Shown: positions 1-5,038, numbered from the stretch's first letter. The stretch: 5,038 nucleotides of DNA from Gemmataceae bacterium (GCA_026418875.1 JAOAAM010000732.1:1-5038), one strand, 5' to 3'. Numbers and translations: made by a program. The notes: a model not told the origin generated them from the letters alone.

Positions 1-741
1 CAGAAAGACAGTACCGCTTCCCGCGTGGACGAAGACCCCATCCCGATCCCGATCGGCCCCGGTGAAGGCGCCCCGCCGATGGCCGAAAAGTTGGTTCTCG
101 ATAAGGTCGTTCGGAATCGCGGCGCAATTGACCGGCAAGAATCGGCTCGTGCCATCCGGGTCGGAGGCCTGATGGATGGCCCGGGCAACGAGTTCCTTGC
201 CCGTCCCACTCTCGCCAATGAGAAGGACGGTTGACCGGGTTGGGCCGACCCGACGAATCAACTCGCGGATTCGCTGCATGGCGGGCGATCGGCCGACCAA
301 CTCGCCCGGGGCTTGTTGCCGGCTCAATTCGCGGCGTAGCCACTGGTTTTCCCGCTGCAATTCCCGGACGGCACGCATTCGCCGCAGCTTTCCCAGAACC
401 TCGTCCAGGATGATCGGCTTCATGAGGTAGTCGTGCGCCCCCTTCTGAAATGCCTCGACGGCATTCTCGACGGTGGCATAAGCCGTGATCAGCACGACCA
501 ACAATTCCGGGTTCAGCTTTAGGAGTCGCTCTAGGGTCTCGATCCCGTCAATCCCGGGAAGCTGCACGTCGCACAGGGCGATGTCGAATCGTTGCTGCCC
601 CGCCAGCCGAATCGCCTCCTCGCCGCTGCCCACCGCGGTGACCGCGTACTCTTCCTGGACGAGGCACTCGGCCAGTGTCTCGCGGATGAGTGGTTCGTCA
701 TCCACGACCAGGACTCGAGTTTTGGCATTTTTCGTCGTCAC
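1..741 (-). CDS. NtrC-family sigma-54-dependent response regulator (C-terminus beyond window)
   Basis: This is the cytoplasmic output half of a two-component system: a phosphorylated receiver controls an AAA+ ATPase that remodels sigma-54 RNA polymerase. The 247 visible codons read as a receiver domain (about residues 8-120) with acidic pocket Asp14-Asp15, phosphoacceptor Asp58 in CDVQLPGIDG, Thr86 and Lys108-Pro109. A helical linker (about 115-147) follows, then the AAA+ domain from LVGRSPAMQ (148). Walker A is GESGTGKE (176-183) and the sigma-54 contact loop GAFTGA is at 224-229. The frame leaves the window at GTVFL, the start of Walker B, so the rest of the ATPase and any DNA-binding helix-turn-helix are not seen. 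The start is GTG at 741, chosen because the receiver fold begins a few residues later, no other start lies close upstream in frame, and it overlaps the kinase stop by four bases (GTGA). A nearby ATG (728) is in another frame. The domain call is very secure; the regulated genes are unknown. Confidence 0.96.
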   Translation of the reverse strand, partial: MTTKNAKTRVLVVDDEPLIRETLAECLVQEEYAVTAVGSGEEAIRLAGQQRFDIALCDVQLPGIDGIETLERLLKLNPELLVVLITAYATVENAVEAFQKGAHDYLMKPIILDEVLGKLRRMRAVRELQRENQWLRRELSRQQAPGELVGRSPAMQRIRELIRRVGPTRSTVLLIGESGTGKELVARAIHQASDPDGTSRFLPVNCAAIPNDLIENQLFGHRRGAFTGADRDRDGVFVHAGSGTVFL

Positions 742-2114
742 GTCACGATGTCCGATGCTGAAGCATGACGACCCTCGCGGGCGGGCCGAGAGTCAAAGTC
801 TCGGGACTTCAAGTCGGCGGTGGAGGCGGCGGTGGTGGGTAGCCAGCTTCGGAACCGCGCCCCGGGACCGGTCCCGGGGACATAACCCACCGTGCCGCCA
901 TGACCCTCGACTAATTTCCGCGTGACGAAAAGCCCCAGGCCCGTGCCGTGCTTTTTCGTCGTGAAATACGGTTGGAATAATCGCGGACGCTGCTCCGCAG
1001 GCACCCCCGGCCCGTCGTCGCTGACGTCCACCGTGACCCCCCCATCCGACGCCCAAGCGATGATCTCGATCCGGCCATTCCTCGATGTCGCATCGATCGC
1101 ATTCAAAATCAGGTTCAAAAAGACTTGCACCAGTTGGTCACGGTAGGCGAACATCGTCGGGAGCGAGGGGCCGAACTGCACGGCGATTTGCCGACTCTTC
1201 ATCCCCCTGTAATACTTGGCGATGTTCAATGCTTCATCGATGATTTCCCGAAGAGTGCAGCGGACACGTTCCGATGCGGCTGGCCGGCTGAACTCGATCA
1301 ATTCACGCAGCGTTCCCCGAATCCGCTGCAATTGCCCGGAGACCAGGGCCAGGCGGTCGCGGGTGTACTCGTCGAGATTCCGCCGCTCCAACATCTGCAC
1401 AATACTACTGATCGAAGTAAGCGGGTTCCCGACTTCATGGGCGATGCCGGCGGCCAATAACCCGAAGGCCGCCATCTTCTCCTGATGCAAGACTTTTGCC
1501 TGAGCCTCCTGCAAGTCGCGGGTGCGCTCTTCGATCCGTGCCTCCAGTTGCGACTGTTGCTCGCGGAGGCTGTCATTCAGTCGGCTGAGATGTTCGCTGA
1601 ATCGTTTGAGTAACAGGGCGAGGGAACTCGCGGCCCAGGTCACCCATCCGAGGACCACCAGCGTCAGAATCCATGAGAAAACGTCTCGTTGGTCGCCGGG
1701 CAACGATAGATACAAGGCCGTCACACTCACGCCGTGGAAAAAGCACGTCGCGAGCGTCACCCTCGGTGAATTCCGGATCGCGCACACAATCAGCGAGAGG
1801 ATGTAATAGATGCGGAAGGGGCTTTCCGGACCGGTGTGGAAATGGCACAGAAGCCCGATGAAAAGGGCCTCCATGGCGGAGATGAGTAAGGGATACTCGC
1901 CGAGAAACACCCGGCCCCGAAAGCTGAATGCCGTGTCGATCAGCGTGTATGCCGCACCCAGGGCGAGGATCGCATTCAGGGCAGGCGTCGACGCATCGTG
2001 AGGGGCAAAATTCACCGCGAGGTAGCCGACGACCACGCCCACCCATCGAATTTTGACCGCGATGTTCTCGGCGGCCAACTCCCAGCGCGGCGCTGTAGTC
2101 GAGATCATTCCCAT
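738..2114 (-). CDS. Membrane sensor histidine kinase, NtrB/PilS-like architecture
   Basis: This 458-residue inner-membrane kinase autophosphorylates on His and passes the phosphate to the regulator encoded just downstream. The first ~170 residues are five or six hydrophobic segments (roughly 22-38, 44-62, 75-91, 101-113, 118-138, 146-170) with very short loops. A charged coiled-coil connector follows (about 171-212). The HisKA helix carries HEVGNP with His226; Glu227 and Asn230 fit the ExxN phosphatase signature. The HATPase domain has the N-box (LNLILNAIDAT, about 333-343), G1 DDGPG (366-370), F-box (LFQPYFTTKK) and G2 GTGLGL (390-395). No PAS domain is visible between membrane and kinase core, so the signal probably enters through the membrane bundle. 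The last ~30 residues after the ATPase fold are a low-complexity tail. ATG 2114 is preferred over ATG 2108 because a purine-rich Shine-Dalgarno lies 8 nt upstream. The ligand is unknown. Confidence 0.96.
   Translation of the reverse strand: MGMISTTAPRWELAAENIAVKIRWVGVVVGYLAVNFAPHDASTPALNAILALGAAYTLIDTAFSFRGRVFLGEYPLLISAMEALFIGLLCHFHTGPESPFRIYYILSLIVCAIRNSPRVTLATCFFHGVSVTALYLSLPGDQRDVFSWILTLVVLGWVTWAASSLALLLKRFSEHLSRLNDSLREQQSQLEARIEERTRDLQEAQAKVLHQEKMAAFGLLAAGIAHEVGNPLTSISSIVQMLERRNLDEYTRDRLALVSGQLQRIRGTLRELIEFSRPAASERVRCTLREIIDEALNIAKYYRGMKSRQIAVQFGPSLPTMFAYRDQLVQVFLNLILNAIDATSRNGRIEIIAWASDGGVTVDVSDDGPGVPAEQRPRLFQPYFTTKKHGTGLGLFVTRKLVEGHGGTVGYVPGTGPGARFRSWLPTTAASTADLKSRDFDSRPAREGRHASASDIVT
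816..839. repeat. GGN triplet run (8 units) in the kinase C-terminal tail
   Basis: Eight consecutive GGN triplets on the plus strand read as NCC codons on the minus strand and encode the Pro/Thr/Ala/Ser tail that follows the kinase ATPase domain. It is an imperfect repeat; slippage would change the length of the tail without breaking the frame. Confidence 0.6.
860..879. repeat. Perfect 20-bp palindrome inside the kinase gene
   Basis: CCCCGGGACC is followed directly by its own reverse complement, with no spacer. It lies in the codons for the PGTGPG loop near the end of the HATPase domain, so protein constraint explains part of it. Confidence 0.6.
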
Positions 2115-2122
2115 GCGATCGG

Positions 2123-2131
2123 CCTTCCCTC
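2123..2131 (-). promoter_or_regulatory. Ribosome binding site of the histidine kinase
   Basis: On the minus strand GAGGGAAGG lies 8 nt before ATG 2114. It decides the start in favour of 2114 over the in-frame ATG six bases later. Confidence 0.6.
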
Positions 2132-2147
2132 GCTCCCCCCCATCTCC

Positions 2148-2153
2148 ATTTTA
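2148..2153 (-). promoter_or_regulatory. Possible -10 element for the kinase-regulator operon
   Basis: TAAAAT on the minus strand is an A/T-rich island in GC-rich surroundings. It would start transcription about 25-30 nt before the kinase ATG. No good -35 hexamer is seen 16-18 nt upstream, so this is a weak proposal based on position and composition. Confidence 0.22.
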
Positions 2154-2206
2154 GATGCCCTGGCCCCCGATTTCCGGTTCGACTCGCCGAGGGCTCGCAA
2201 ATTCGC

Positions 2207-2247
2207 CGGACCCGAGGCGTTCGTCATCGAGGAGAGCCTCCGGGCCG
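2207..2247. other. Bulged GC-rich inverted repeat (hairpin) in the intergenic spacer
   Basis: The left arm 2207-2218 (CGGaCCCGAGGC) pairs with the right arm 2236-2247 (GCCTcCGGGCCG). This gives 11 base pairs interrupted by two single-base bulges (A2210 and C2240), with a 17-nt loop. There is no T-run on either side, so a classical intrinsic terminator is not supported. It could be an RNA structure in a leader or a protein-binding inverted repeat; the sequence alone does not decide. Confidence 0.45.
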
Positions 2248-2344
2248 CAGCAGGTCGATACTCCACGGTCTGACATGGTTCATGGCACCGATGGGACGGG
2301 GTTACGAAGTGTGAGGCGGACTGCACGGTCGGGTTCAGTTTCGG

Positions 2345-2374
2345 TTGACGGCGAAGCGTCGGAAGTGTTATGAA
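2345..2374 (+). promoter_or_regulatory. Candidate sigma-70-type promoter for the methyltransferase
   Basis: TTGACG (2345-2350) and TATGAA (2369-2374) are separated by 18 bp, matching TTGACA and TATAAT at five and four of six positions. Transcription would begin around 2381, leaving a leader of about 35 nt before ATG 2417. If real, this excludes the in-frame TTG at 2345 as the translation start, since it would lie upstream of the transcript. Confidence 0.4.
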
Positions 2375-2416
2375 CTGGAAATTCGCAAAGCGACAAGGAT
2401 CGTCGGGGCAAGCCGC

Positions 2417-3370
2417 ATGCAATTCGTGTTACCGCCAGCCACAGTCCGTGGCCCGCAACAGGTCCCCTTGCGCTGGGAGGACGCGGGCTGTCCGAACTGT
2501 GCGAGCCGCCACAACAGCCCGCTGCTCGAAGCGCAGGATTGGATGAGTGGAGACGAGGGGCTTTGGTTCGCGGTCGTGCAGTGTGATTCGTGTGGAACCT
2601 GCTTCACGAATCCTCGACCGGATCCCGCGTCGATTGGGCAATTCTATCCGCCCAGTTACACGCCTTACCGAGAACGGCGTCGCCGGAGGCCGCTGTTGGG
2701 GTGGAGGCCTTGGCCCCGCCTGAAAAAGCCGCGGGTGGAGAAACGACCGCTCCCTTGGCACGGTCGAGGGCGGCTCCTCGATTTTGGCTGCGGAAATGGT
2801 TCATACCTCGTCGAGATGCAAAAGCGCGGTTGGGATGTCACAGGTCTGGATGTCTCTCGGGAGATGATCGATCGAATCCGGGACGAATTGGGAATCCGGG
2901 CCTACGTGGGAACTCTGCCGCATCTGGAGTTGGAGCCGGAGTCGTTCGACGTCATCACGATGTGGCACTCGTTGGAGCATGTTCACGAACCGGCACCGCT
3001 TTTGCGCGAGGCACGAAGGCTGCTGGCCCCGGGCGGGAAGATCGTGATCGCGGTCCCGAATATCGACAGCTTGCCGTTCCGGTGGTTCGGCAAAGACTGG
3101 TTCGGTCTGGAACTGCCGCGGCATCTGACGCATTTCACGCCGTCGAGCCTTCTCCAGATGTTGCAGCGTTGCGGGTTTGCCACGGAGCCGATCCGTTTCA
3201 TCCGGCATGCGAAATGGCTCAGGACATCGGCCGAGCGAGTCTGCTCGCGCGGGGGGCCGACTCCGTGGTGGGTTCGGCTGCTGCGATACCGCCTGCCGGC
3301 TGCGGCCGTCACTTGGTACAGTTGGTTCACGCAGCAAACGGATTGCCTTCTTGCCGTGGGCCACCGCTAA
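2417..3370 (+). CDS. Class I SAM-dependent methyltransferase with N-terminal zinc-knuckle segment
   Basis: This predicted 317-residue cytoplasmic enzyme transfers a methyl group from S-adenosylmethionine to an unidentified acceptor. The N-terminus carries CPNC (25-28) and CDSC (56-59, with a further Cys62), a likely zinc-binding pair, followed by FTNPRPDP and the YPPSYTPY segment often seen before this kind of methyltransferase core. The Rossmann core has motif I LLDFGCGNGS (120-129), acidic Asp145 after strand 2 (VTGLDVS), and FDVITMWHSLEHVHEP (177-192). LLAPGGKIVIAVPN follows at 202-215, then PRHLTHFTPSSL (234-245). This matches the Methyltransf_23-type families common in surface-polysaccharide, lipid or secondary-metabolite loci. 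No glycosyltransferase or other pathway partner is nearby, so the substrate is open. ATG 2417 is preferred because the 24 extra codons from TTG 2345 lack family features and overlap a candidate promoter. The ribosome binding site is weak (GGGG, 8 nt upstream). Confidence 0.92.
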   Translation: MQFVLPPATVRGPQQVPLRWEDAGCPNCASRHNSPLLEAQDWMSGDEGLWFAVVQCDSCGTCFTNPRPDPASIGQFYPPSYTPYRERRRRRPLLGWRPWPRLKKPRVEKRPLPWHGRGRLLDFGCGNGSYLVEMQKRGWDVTGLDVSREMIDRIRDELGIRAYVGTLPHLELEPESFDVITMWHSLEHVHEPAPLLREARRLLAPGGKIVIAVPNIDSLPFRWFGKDWFGLELPRHLTHFTPSSLLQMLQRCGFATEPIRFIRHAKWLRTSAERVCSRGGPTPWWVRLLRYRLPAAAVTWYSWFTQQTDCLLAVGHR

Positions 3371-3396
3371 GTGACAGACCGCATTCTCAGTTGCCA

Positions 3397-3412
3397 CTGC
3401 CGATCGCGGCAG
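3397..3412. terminator. Short hairpin between convergent genes, possible terminator
   Basis: CTGCCG and CGGCAG pair perfectly (6 bp) around the tetraloop ATCG, within the 56-bp gap between the convergent methyltransferase and beta-propeller genes. The position suits a shared terminator, but neither strand has a T-run after the stem, so it is weak as an intrinsic terminator. Confidence 0.28.
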
Positions 3413-3426
3413 CCCCAAGCGGCCGC

Positions 3427-4455
3427 TCACTCTTCCGGCGGCGGAACGAAGTCGGCGATGTACAGTTGCGAACTGGGGTCGCCGTCGCGACTCGAAGTCC
3501 ACATAATTCGCTTCCCATCGTAGCTGAAGACCGGCAGCACATCCTGGCCCGGCGAGTAGGTGATGCGGACGGTTTTCCCCGTCTCGACGTTCATCCAATA
3601 CAGGTCGTAATTGGGCCGCAACATCGGGTTGCCGTGGTCCGCAGCGGTGTAAATGATGTGCTTGCCGTCGGAATACCAGTACGGTGCCCAATACACCCAT
3701 TGATCGTTATCGGTGAGCGCTCTCTCGTTTGTGCCGTCGGCGTCGATGACGTACAGTTGCAGCCGATCTTTCTCTTTGCGGTCACTGCGGAAAACCACCC
3801 GCTTGCCATCCGGGGAGAAGAACGGCCCGCCATTGTAGACGCCCGGTGCATTCGTCAGCTTGCGGACATTACGACCGTCGGCATCCATGATGTACAATTC
3901 GAGGTTGCCATCCCGATTCGAGCAAAACACGATCTGCTTGCCGTCGGGCGAATAGCTGCATTCCGCATCGTAGCCGGGGGCGTCCGTGAGGCGTTTCAGG
4001 CCCGATCCGTCCACGTTGATCTCGAAAATGTCCATGTAGGGGTCGAAATCCCACTGATACCGGCGTCGTCGCCCGGCTCGGCGATCTTCCTCGCGCTGTC
4101 GGTATTCTGCTTCTTGATGCTTCTTCGCCTCGGGGTCGAGGTGGCTGCTGGCGAAGATGATTTTCTTGCCGTCCGGCGAAAAATGAGGGCAGGTCGTCCG
4201 ACCAATGCCCGGGCTGAGCCGACGAAACCGCCCCGACTCCAGATCCATCAGAAAAATCTGGTAGAACGGGTTGCCGGAATCACGCTCTTCCGCCTGAAAC
4301 ACGATTTGGCGACCGTCCGGGGAGAAGTAACCCTCACCGGCGCGAACGAAGTGCGAGGTGATCTTGCGGATATTCTTCAAATGCCGGGCTTCTTGAGTGG
4401 TCCAGTCGTCGGGGGAGGCGATGCCGAAGGCGAGGAGGGTAAGCGTCACCAGCAT
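3427..4455 (-). CDS. Secreted TolB-like PD40 beta-propeller protein
   Basis: This protein of about 342 residues opens with a short hydrophobic stretch (LVTLTLLAFGIA), read as a signal peptide, so it probably acts in the periplasm. The body holds six PD40/WD40-like blade motifs of the form [FY]SPDGKxIVF, at about residues 44, 92, 168, 213, 261 and 311. The last two are degenerate (YSDG and FSYDG). Phrases such as IMDADGRN and VIDADGTN with LT/RLT endings are typical of TolB-type propellers. The length fits a single propeller with no enzymatic or peptidoglycan-binding domain attached, so a scaffolding or binding role is likelier than catalysis. Between blades 2 and 3 lies an extra highly charged stretch (about 107-135). 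The start is uncertain: ATG 4455 has GAGGA 5 nt upstream, whereas TTG 4467 lacks a ribosome binding site but would add an Arg that improves the signal peptide. No Tol-Pal genes are nearby, so this is not called tolB. Confidence 0.9.
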   Translation of the reverse strand: MLVTLTLLAFGIASPDDWTTQEARHLKNIRKITSHFVRAGEGYFSPDGRQIVFQAEERDSGNPFYQIFLMDLESGRFRRLSPGIGRTTCPHFSPDGKKIIFASSHLDPEAKKHQEAEYRQREEDRRAGRRRRYQWDFDPYMDIFEINVDGSGLKRLTDAPGYDAECSYSPDGKQIVFCSNRDGNLELYIMDADGRNVRKLTNAPGVYNGGPFFSPDGKRVVFRSDRKEKDRLQLYVIDADGTNERALTDNDQWVYWAPYWYSDGKHIIYTAADHGNPMLRPNYDLYWMNVETGKTVRITYSPGQDVLPVFSYDGKRIMWTSSRDGDPSSQLYIADFVPPPEE

Positions 4456-4460
4456 GGGGA

Positions 4461-4465
4461 TCCTC
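4461..4465 (-). promoter_or_regulatory. Ribosome binding site of the beta-propeller gene
   Basis: GAGGA on the minus strand sits 5 nt before ATG 4455. It supports that start over TTG 4467, which this site would overlap and which has no purine-rich tract upstream. Confidence 0.5.
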
Positions 4466-4536
4466 AAGCAAGGCGGGAAGGCGAAGTCGCTGGCCGTATT
4501 CTACGAAGTTTCCTGGAACCGTTGACGGAAAAGGTC

Positions 4537-4541
4537 GGAGG
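4537..4541 (+). promoter_or_regulatory. Ribosome binding site of the HNH gene
   Basis: GGAGG ends 4 nt before GTG 4546. The spacing is short but the match to the anti-Shine-Dalgarno is strong, which favours GTG 4546 over TTG 4522 or GTG 4570. Confidence 0.45.
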
Positions 4542-4545
4542 TCTC

Positions 4546-4851
4546 GTGTCGGAGCATTCAGCCGATTCGGTGCCGTGCGGGTTGTGCGGCCGAGGGTTTC
4601 CGCGAAGCCGGCTGACCCGTCACCATTGTTTGCCGCGAGAACATGGCGGGACCACGCACGACGTGGCCCTGCTGTGCGTTTCATGCCACAGCATGGTCCA
4701 CGCGACATTCACGAATGCCACGCTGGCGACACAGTATCCGACGATCGAACAACTTCGGCAAGCGCCCGAGTTGAGACCGTATATCCGATGGGTCCGACGG
4801 CAGCCCGCGACACGGCAGACACGCCACCGTCCCCGGCGGTTCAAACGGTGA
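4546..4851 (+). CDS. Small HNH-endonuclease-like protein
   Basis: This predicted 101-residue protein carries a compact zinc-stabilised HNH (beta-beta-alpha metal) fold. Cys11-x2-Cys14 and Cys44-x2-Cys47 would hold a structural zinc. The catalytic segment is TRHHCLPREHGG (24-35), with the His26-His27 pair and an Arg/Glu/His-Gly-Gly turn, followed by LLCVSCHSMVHATFTN with His48 and His52. The section TIEQLRQAPELRPYIRWVRRQ (66-86) resembles the conserved tail of a widespread family of stand-alone small HNH proteins. The last ~15 residues are an Arg-rich extension. HNH folds usually nick or cut DNA, but this short family has no assigned role, and no methylase, intein, intron or phage gene is adjacent. 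The start is GTG 4546 by its ribosome binding site; TTG 4522 would give 109 residues. The gene diverges from the beta-propeller gene and its 3' end overlaps the convergent CBS gene by 11 bp. The same frame stays open far upstream, but that part is antisense noise. Confidence 0.82.
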   Translation: MSEHSADSVPCGLCGRGFPRSRLTRHHCLPREHGGTTHDVALLCVSCHSMVHATFTNATLATQYPTIEQLRQAPELRPYIRWVRRQPATRQTRHRPRRFKR

Positions 4852-5038
4852 CCGACTCGGGAGTCTGGCGACGGCTTTCGCGACTCTGCTGCCGGCATCG
4901 GTCCCAGTATTGAATCAGATCGATCCGGGTGACGATGTCGATGACCTGGCCTTCCCGCGTGACCAGAACTCCCGTGTTCCCCGCGAGAAGCAGCCGATAA
5001 GCCTCGTCCAAGTGGACGTTGACGTCCACGGTAGGAAG
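4841..5038 (-). CDS. CBS-domain protein, C-terminal fragment; likely cystathionine beta-synthase-like
   Basis: Only the last 65 codons lie in the window; the start is beyond position 5038. The visible part, LPTVDVNVHLDEAYRLLLAG followed by NTGVLVTREGQVIDIVTRIDLIQYW, is the second half of a CBS domain: an alpha helix, the GVLV strand, a turn with a Gly, and the TRxDLI signature that often contacts adenosyl ligands. CBS pairs sense AMP, ATP or SAM. A CBS domain ending in TRxDLIxY at the extreme C-terminus is familiar from pyridoxal-phosphate cystathionine beta-synthases, but other CBS proteins, such as transporters or IMP-dehydrogenase-like enzymes, cannot be excluded. The usual Gly before I/V-V-T-R is Asp here (VIDIVTR). 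A GTG at 5029 could start a short frame, but it falls inside the domain and is not a real start. A tail of about 17 polar residues ends at the TGA that overlaps the HNH gene. Confidence 0.8.
   Translation of the reverse strand, partial: LPTVDVNVHLDEAYRLLLAGNTGVLVTREGQVIDIVTRIDLIQYWDRCRQQSRESRRQTPESVTV

Larger units (their letters stand above)
2115..2416. other. Divergent intergenic region (302 bp)
   Basis: This spacer separates the minus-strand kinase start from the plus-strand methyltransferase start and must hold both promoters. It contains the kinase ribosome binding site, a possible minus-strand -10, a long bulged hairpin (2207-2247) and a possible plus-strand promoter just before the methyltransferase. 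Reading frames that cross it are arginine/serine-rich, share no family motifs, and look like chance open frames in GC-rich DNA. I found no tRNA fold and no sigma-54 -24/-12 pair. Confidence 0.6.
4456..4545. other. Divergent spacer between beta-propeller and HNH genes (90 bp)
   Basis: The spacer must carry the promoters of two genes transcribed away from each other. The A/T-richer patch around 4497-4510 is the most likely core. TAGAAT on the minus strand (4498-4503) could be a -10 for the beta-propeller gene, but no matching -35 was found. Confidence 0.4.

Noticed and set aside
531..728. ATG-initiated frame beginning MPKLESW on the minus strand
   Set aside because: It is the regulator sequence read in the wrong frame; the correct frame from GTG 741 gives a full receiver domain.
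485..925. A 146-codon plus-strand open frame
   Set aside because: It is antisense to the receiver domain and kinase C-terminus, is rich in Ser and Arg, and shows no domain.
2171..2187. A GGTTCGACTC stretch resembling a tRNA T-arm
   Set aside because: The flanking bases do not form a 5-bp T stem, and no acceptor or anticodon stem can be drawn around it.
2283..2300. TGGCAC as a possible sigma-54 -24 element
   Set aside because: The correctly spaced -12 region lacks the TTGC/GC doublet.
2105..2422. A 105-codon minus-strand frame crossing the intergenic spacer
   Set aside because: It overlaps the kinase start and its ribosome binding site, has no motif and no good start context.
2801..3700. 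A 299-codon minus-strand open frame
   Set aside because: It lies antisense to the methyltransferase and extends out of frame into the beta-propeller gene; its Arg/Pro-rich composition has no family motif.
2590..4851. A 753-codon open frame on the plus strand
   Set aside because: It runs out of frame through the methyltransferase and antisense to the beta-propeller gene, both of which show clear family motifs. Only its last ~100 codons carry a recognisable protein (HNH), so the rest is a stop-poor frame in GC-rich DNA.
4841..5029. A separate 62-residue gene starting at GTG 5029
   Set aside because: The start falls inside a CBS domain and the frame stays open to the window edge, so it is the end of a longer protein.

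Overview
The window is GC-rich, ordinary chromosomal-type DNA with five recognisable protein genes. Two of them run off the ends. The mix suggests a planctomycete, possibly Gemmata-like: a sigma-54 two-component pair, a secreted PD40 beta-propeller, a small HNH protein and loosely packed, mixed-strand genes. This is an inference from gene style; there is no rRNA or taxon marker.

Layout. Positions 1-2114 (minus strand) hold a two-component operon. A multi-pass membrane histidine kinase (738-2114) is followed, with a 4-nt GTGA overlap, by an NtrC-type response regulator (741 down to the window edge). The regulator has a receiver domain and a sigma-54-interacting AAA+ domain, cut at Walker B. 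Positions 2115-2416 are a 302-bp divergent spacer with a bulged GC-rich hairpin and candidate promoter elements. Positions 2417-3370 (plus) encode a class I SAM methyltransferase with an N-terminal CxxC/CxxC zinc-knuckle segment. It converges, with 56 bp between, on a secreted six-repeat TolB/PD40 beta-propeller (3427-4455, minus). A 90-bp divergent spacer separates that gene from a small HNH-type protein (4546-4851, plus). The HNH gene overlaps tail to tail by 11 bp with the C-terminal end of a CBS-domain protein (4841-5038, minus), probably a cystathionine beta-synthase-like enzyme.

How they work together. Only the kinase and regulator are a clear functional unit. The kinase should sense a membrane or cytoplasmic cue and phosphorylate Asp58 of the regulator, which then activates sigma-54 RNA polymerase. 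I found no convincing -24/-12 promoter in the window, so its targets are probably elsewhere. The other genes alternate strands and look like independent transcription units.

I see no mobile element, CRISPR array, tRNA or rRNA, and no clear new biological system. The less explained items are the intergenic hairpin, a perfect 20-bp palindrome and a GGN triplet run at the 3' end of the kinase gene, an insertion in the beta-propeller, and the small HNH protein.
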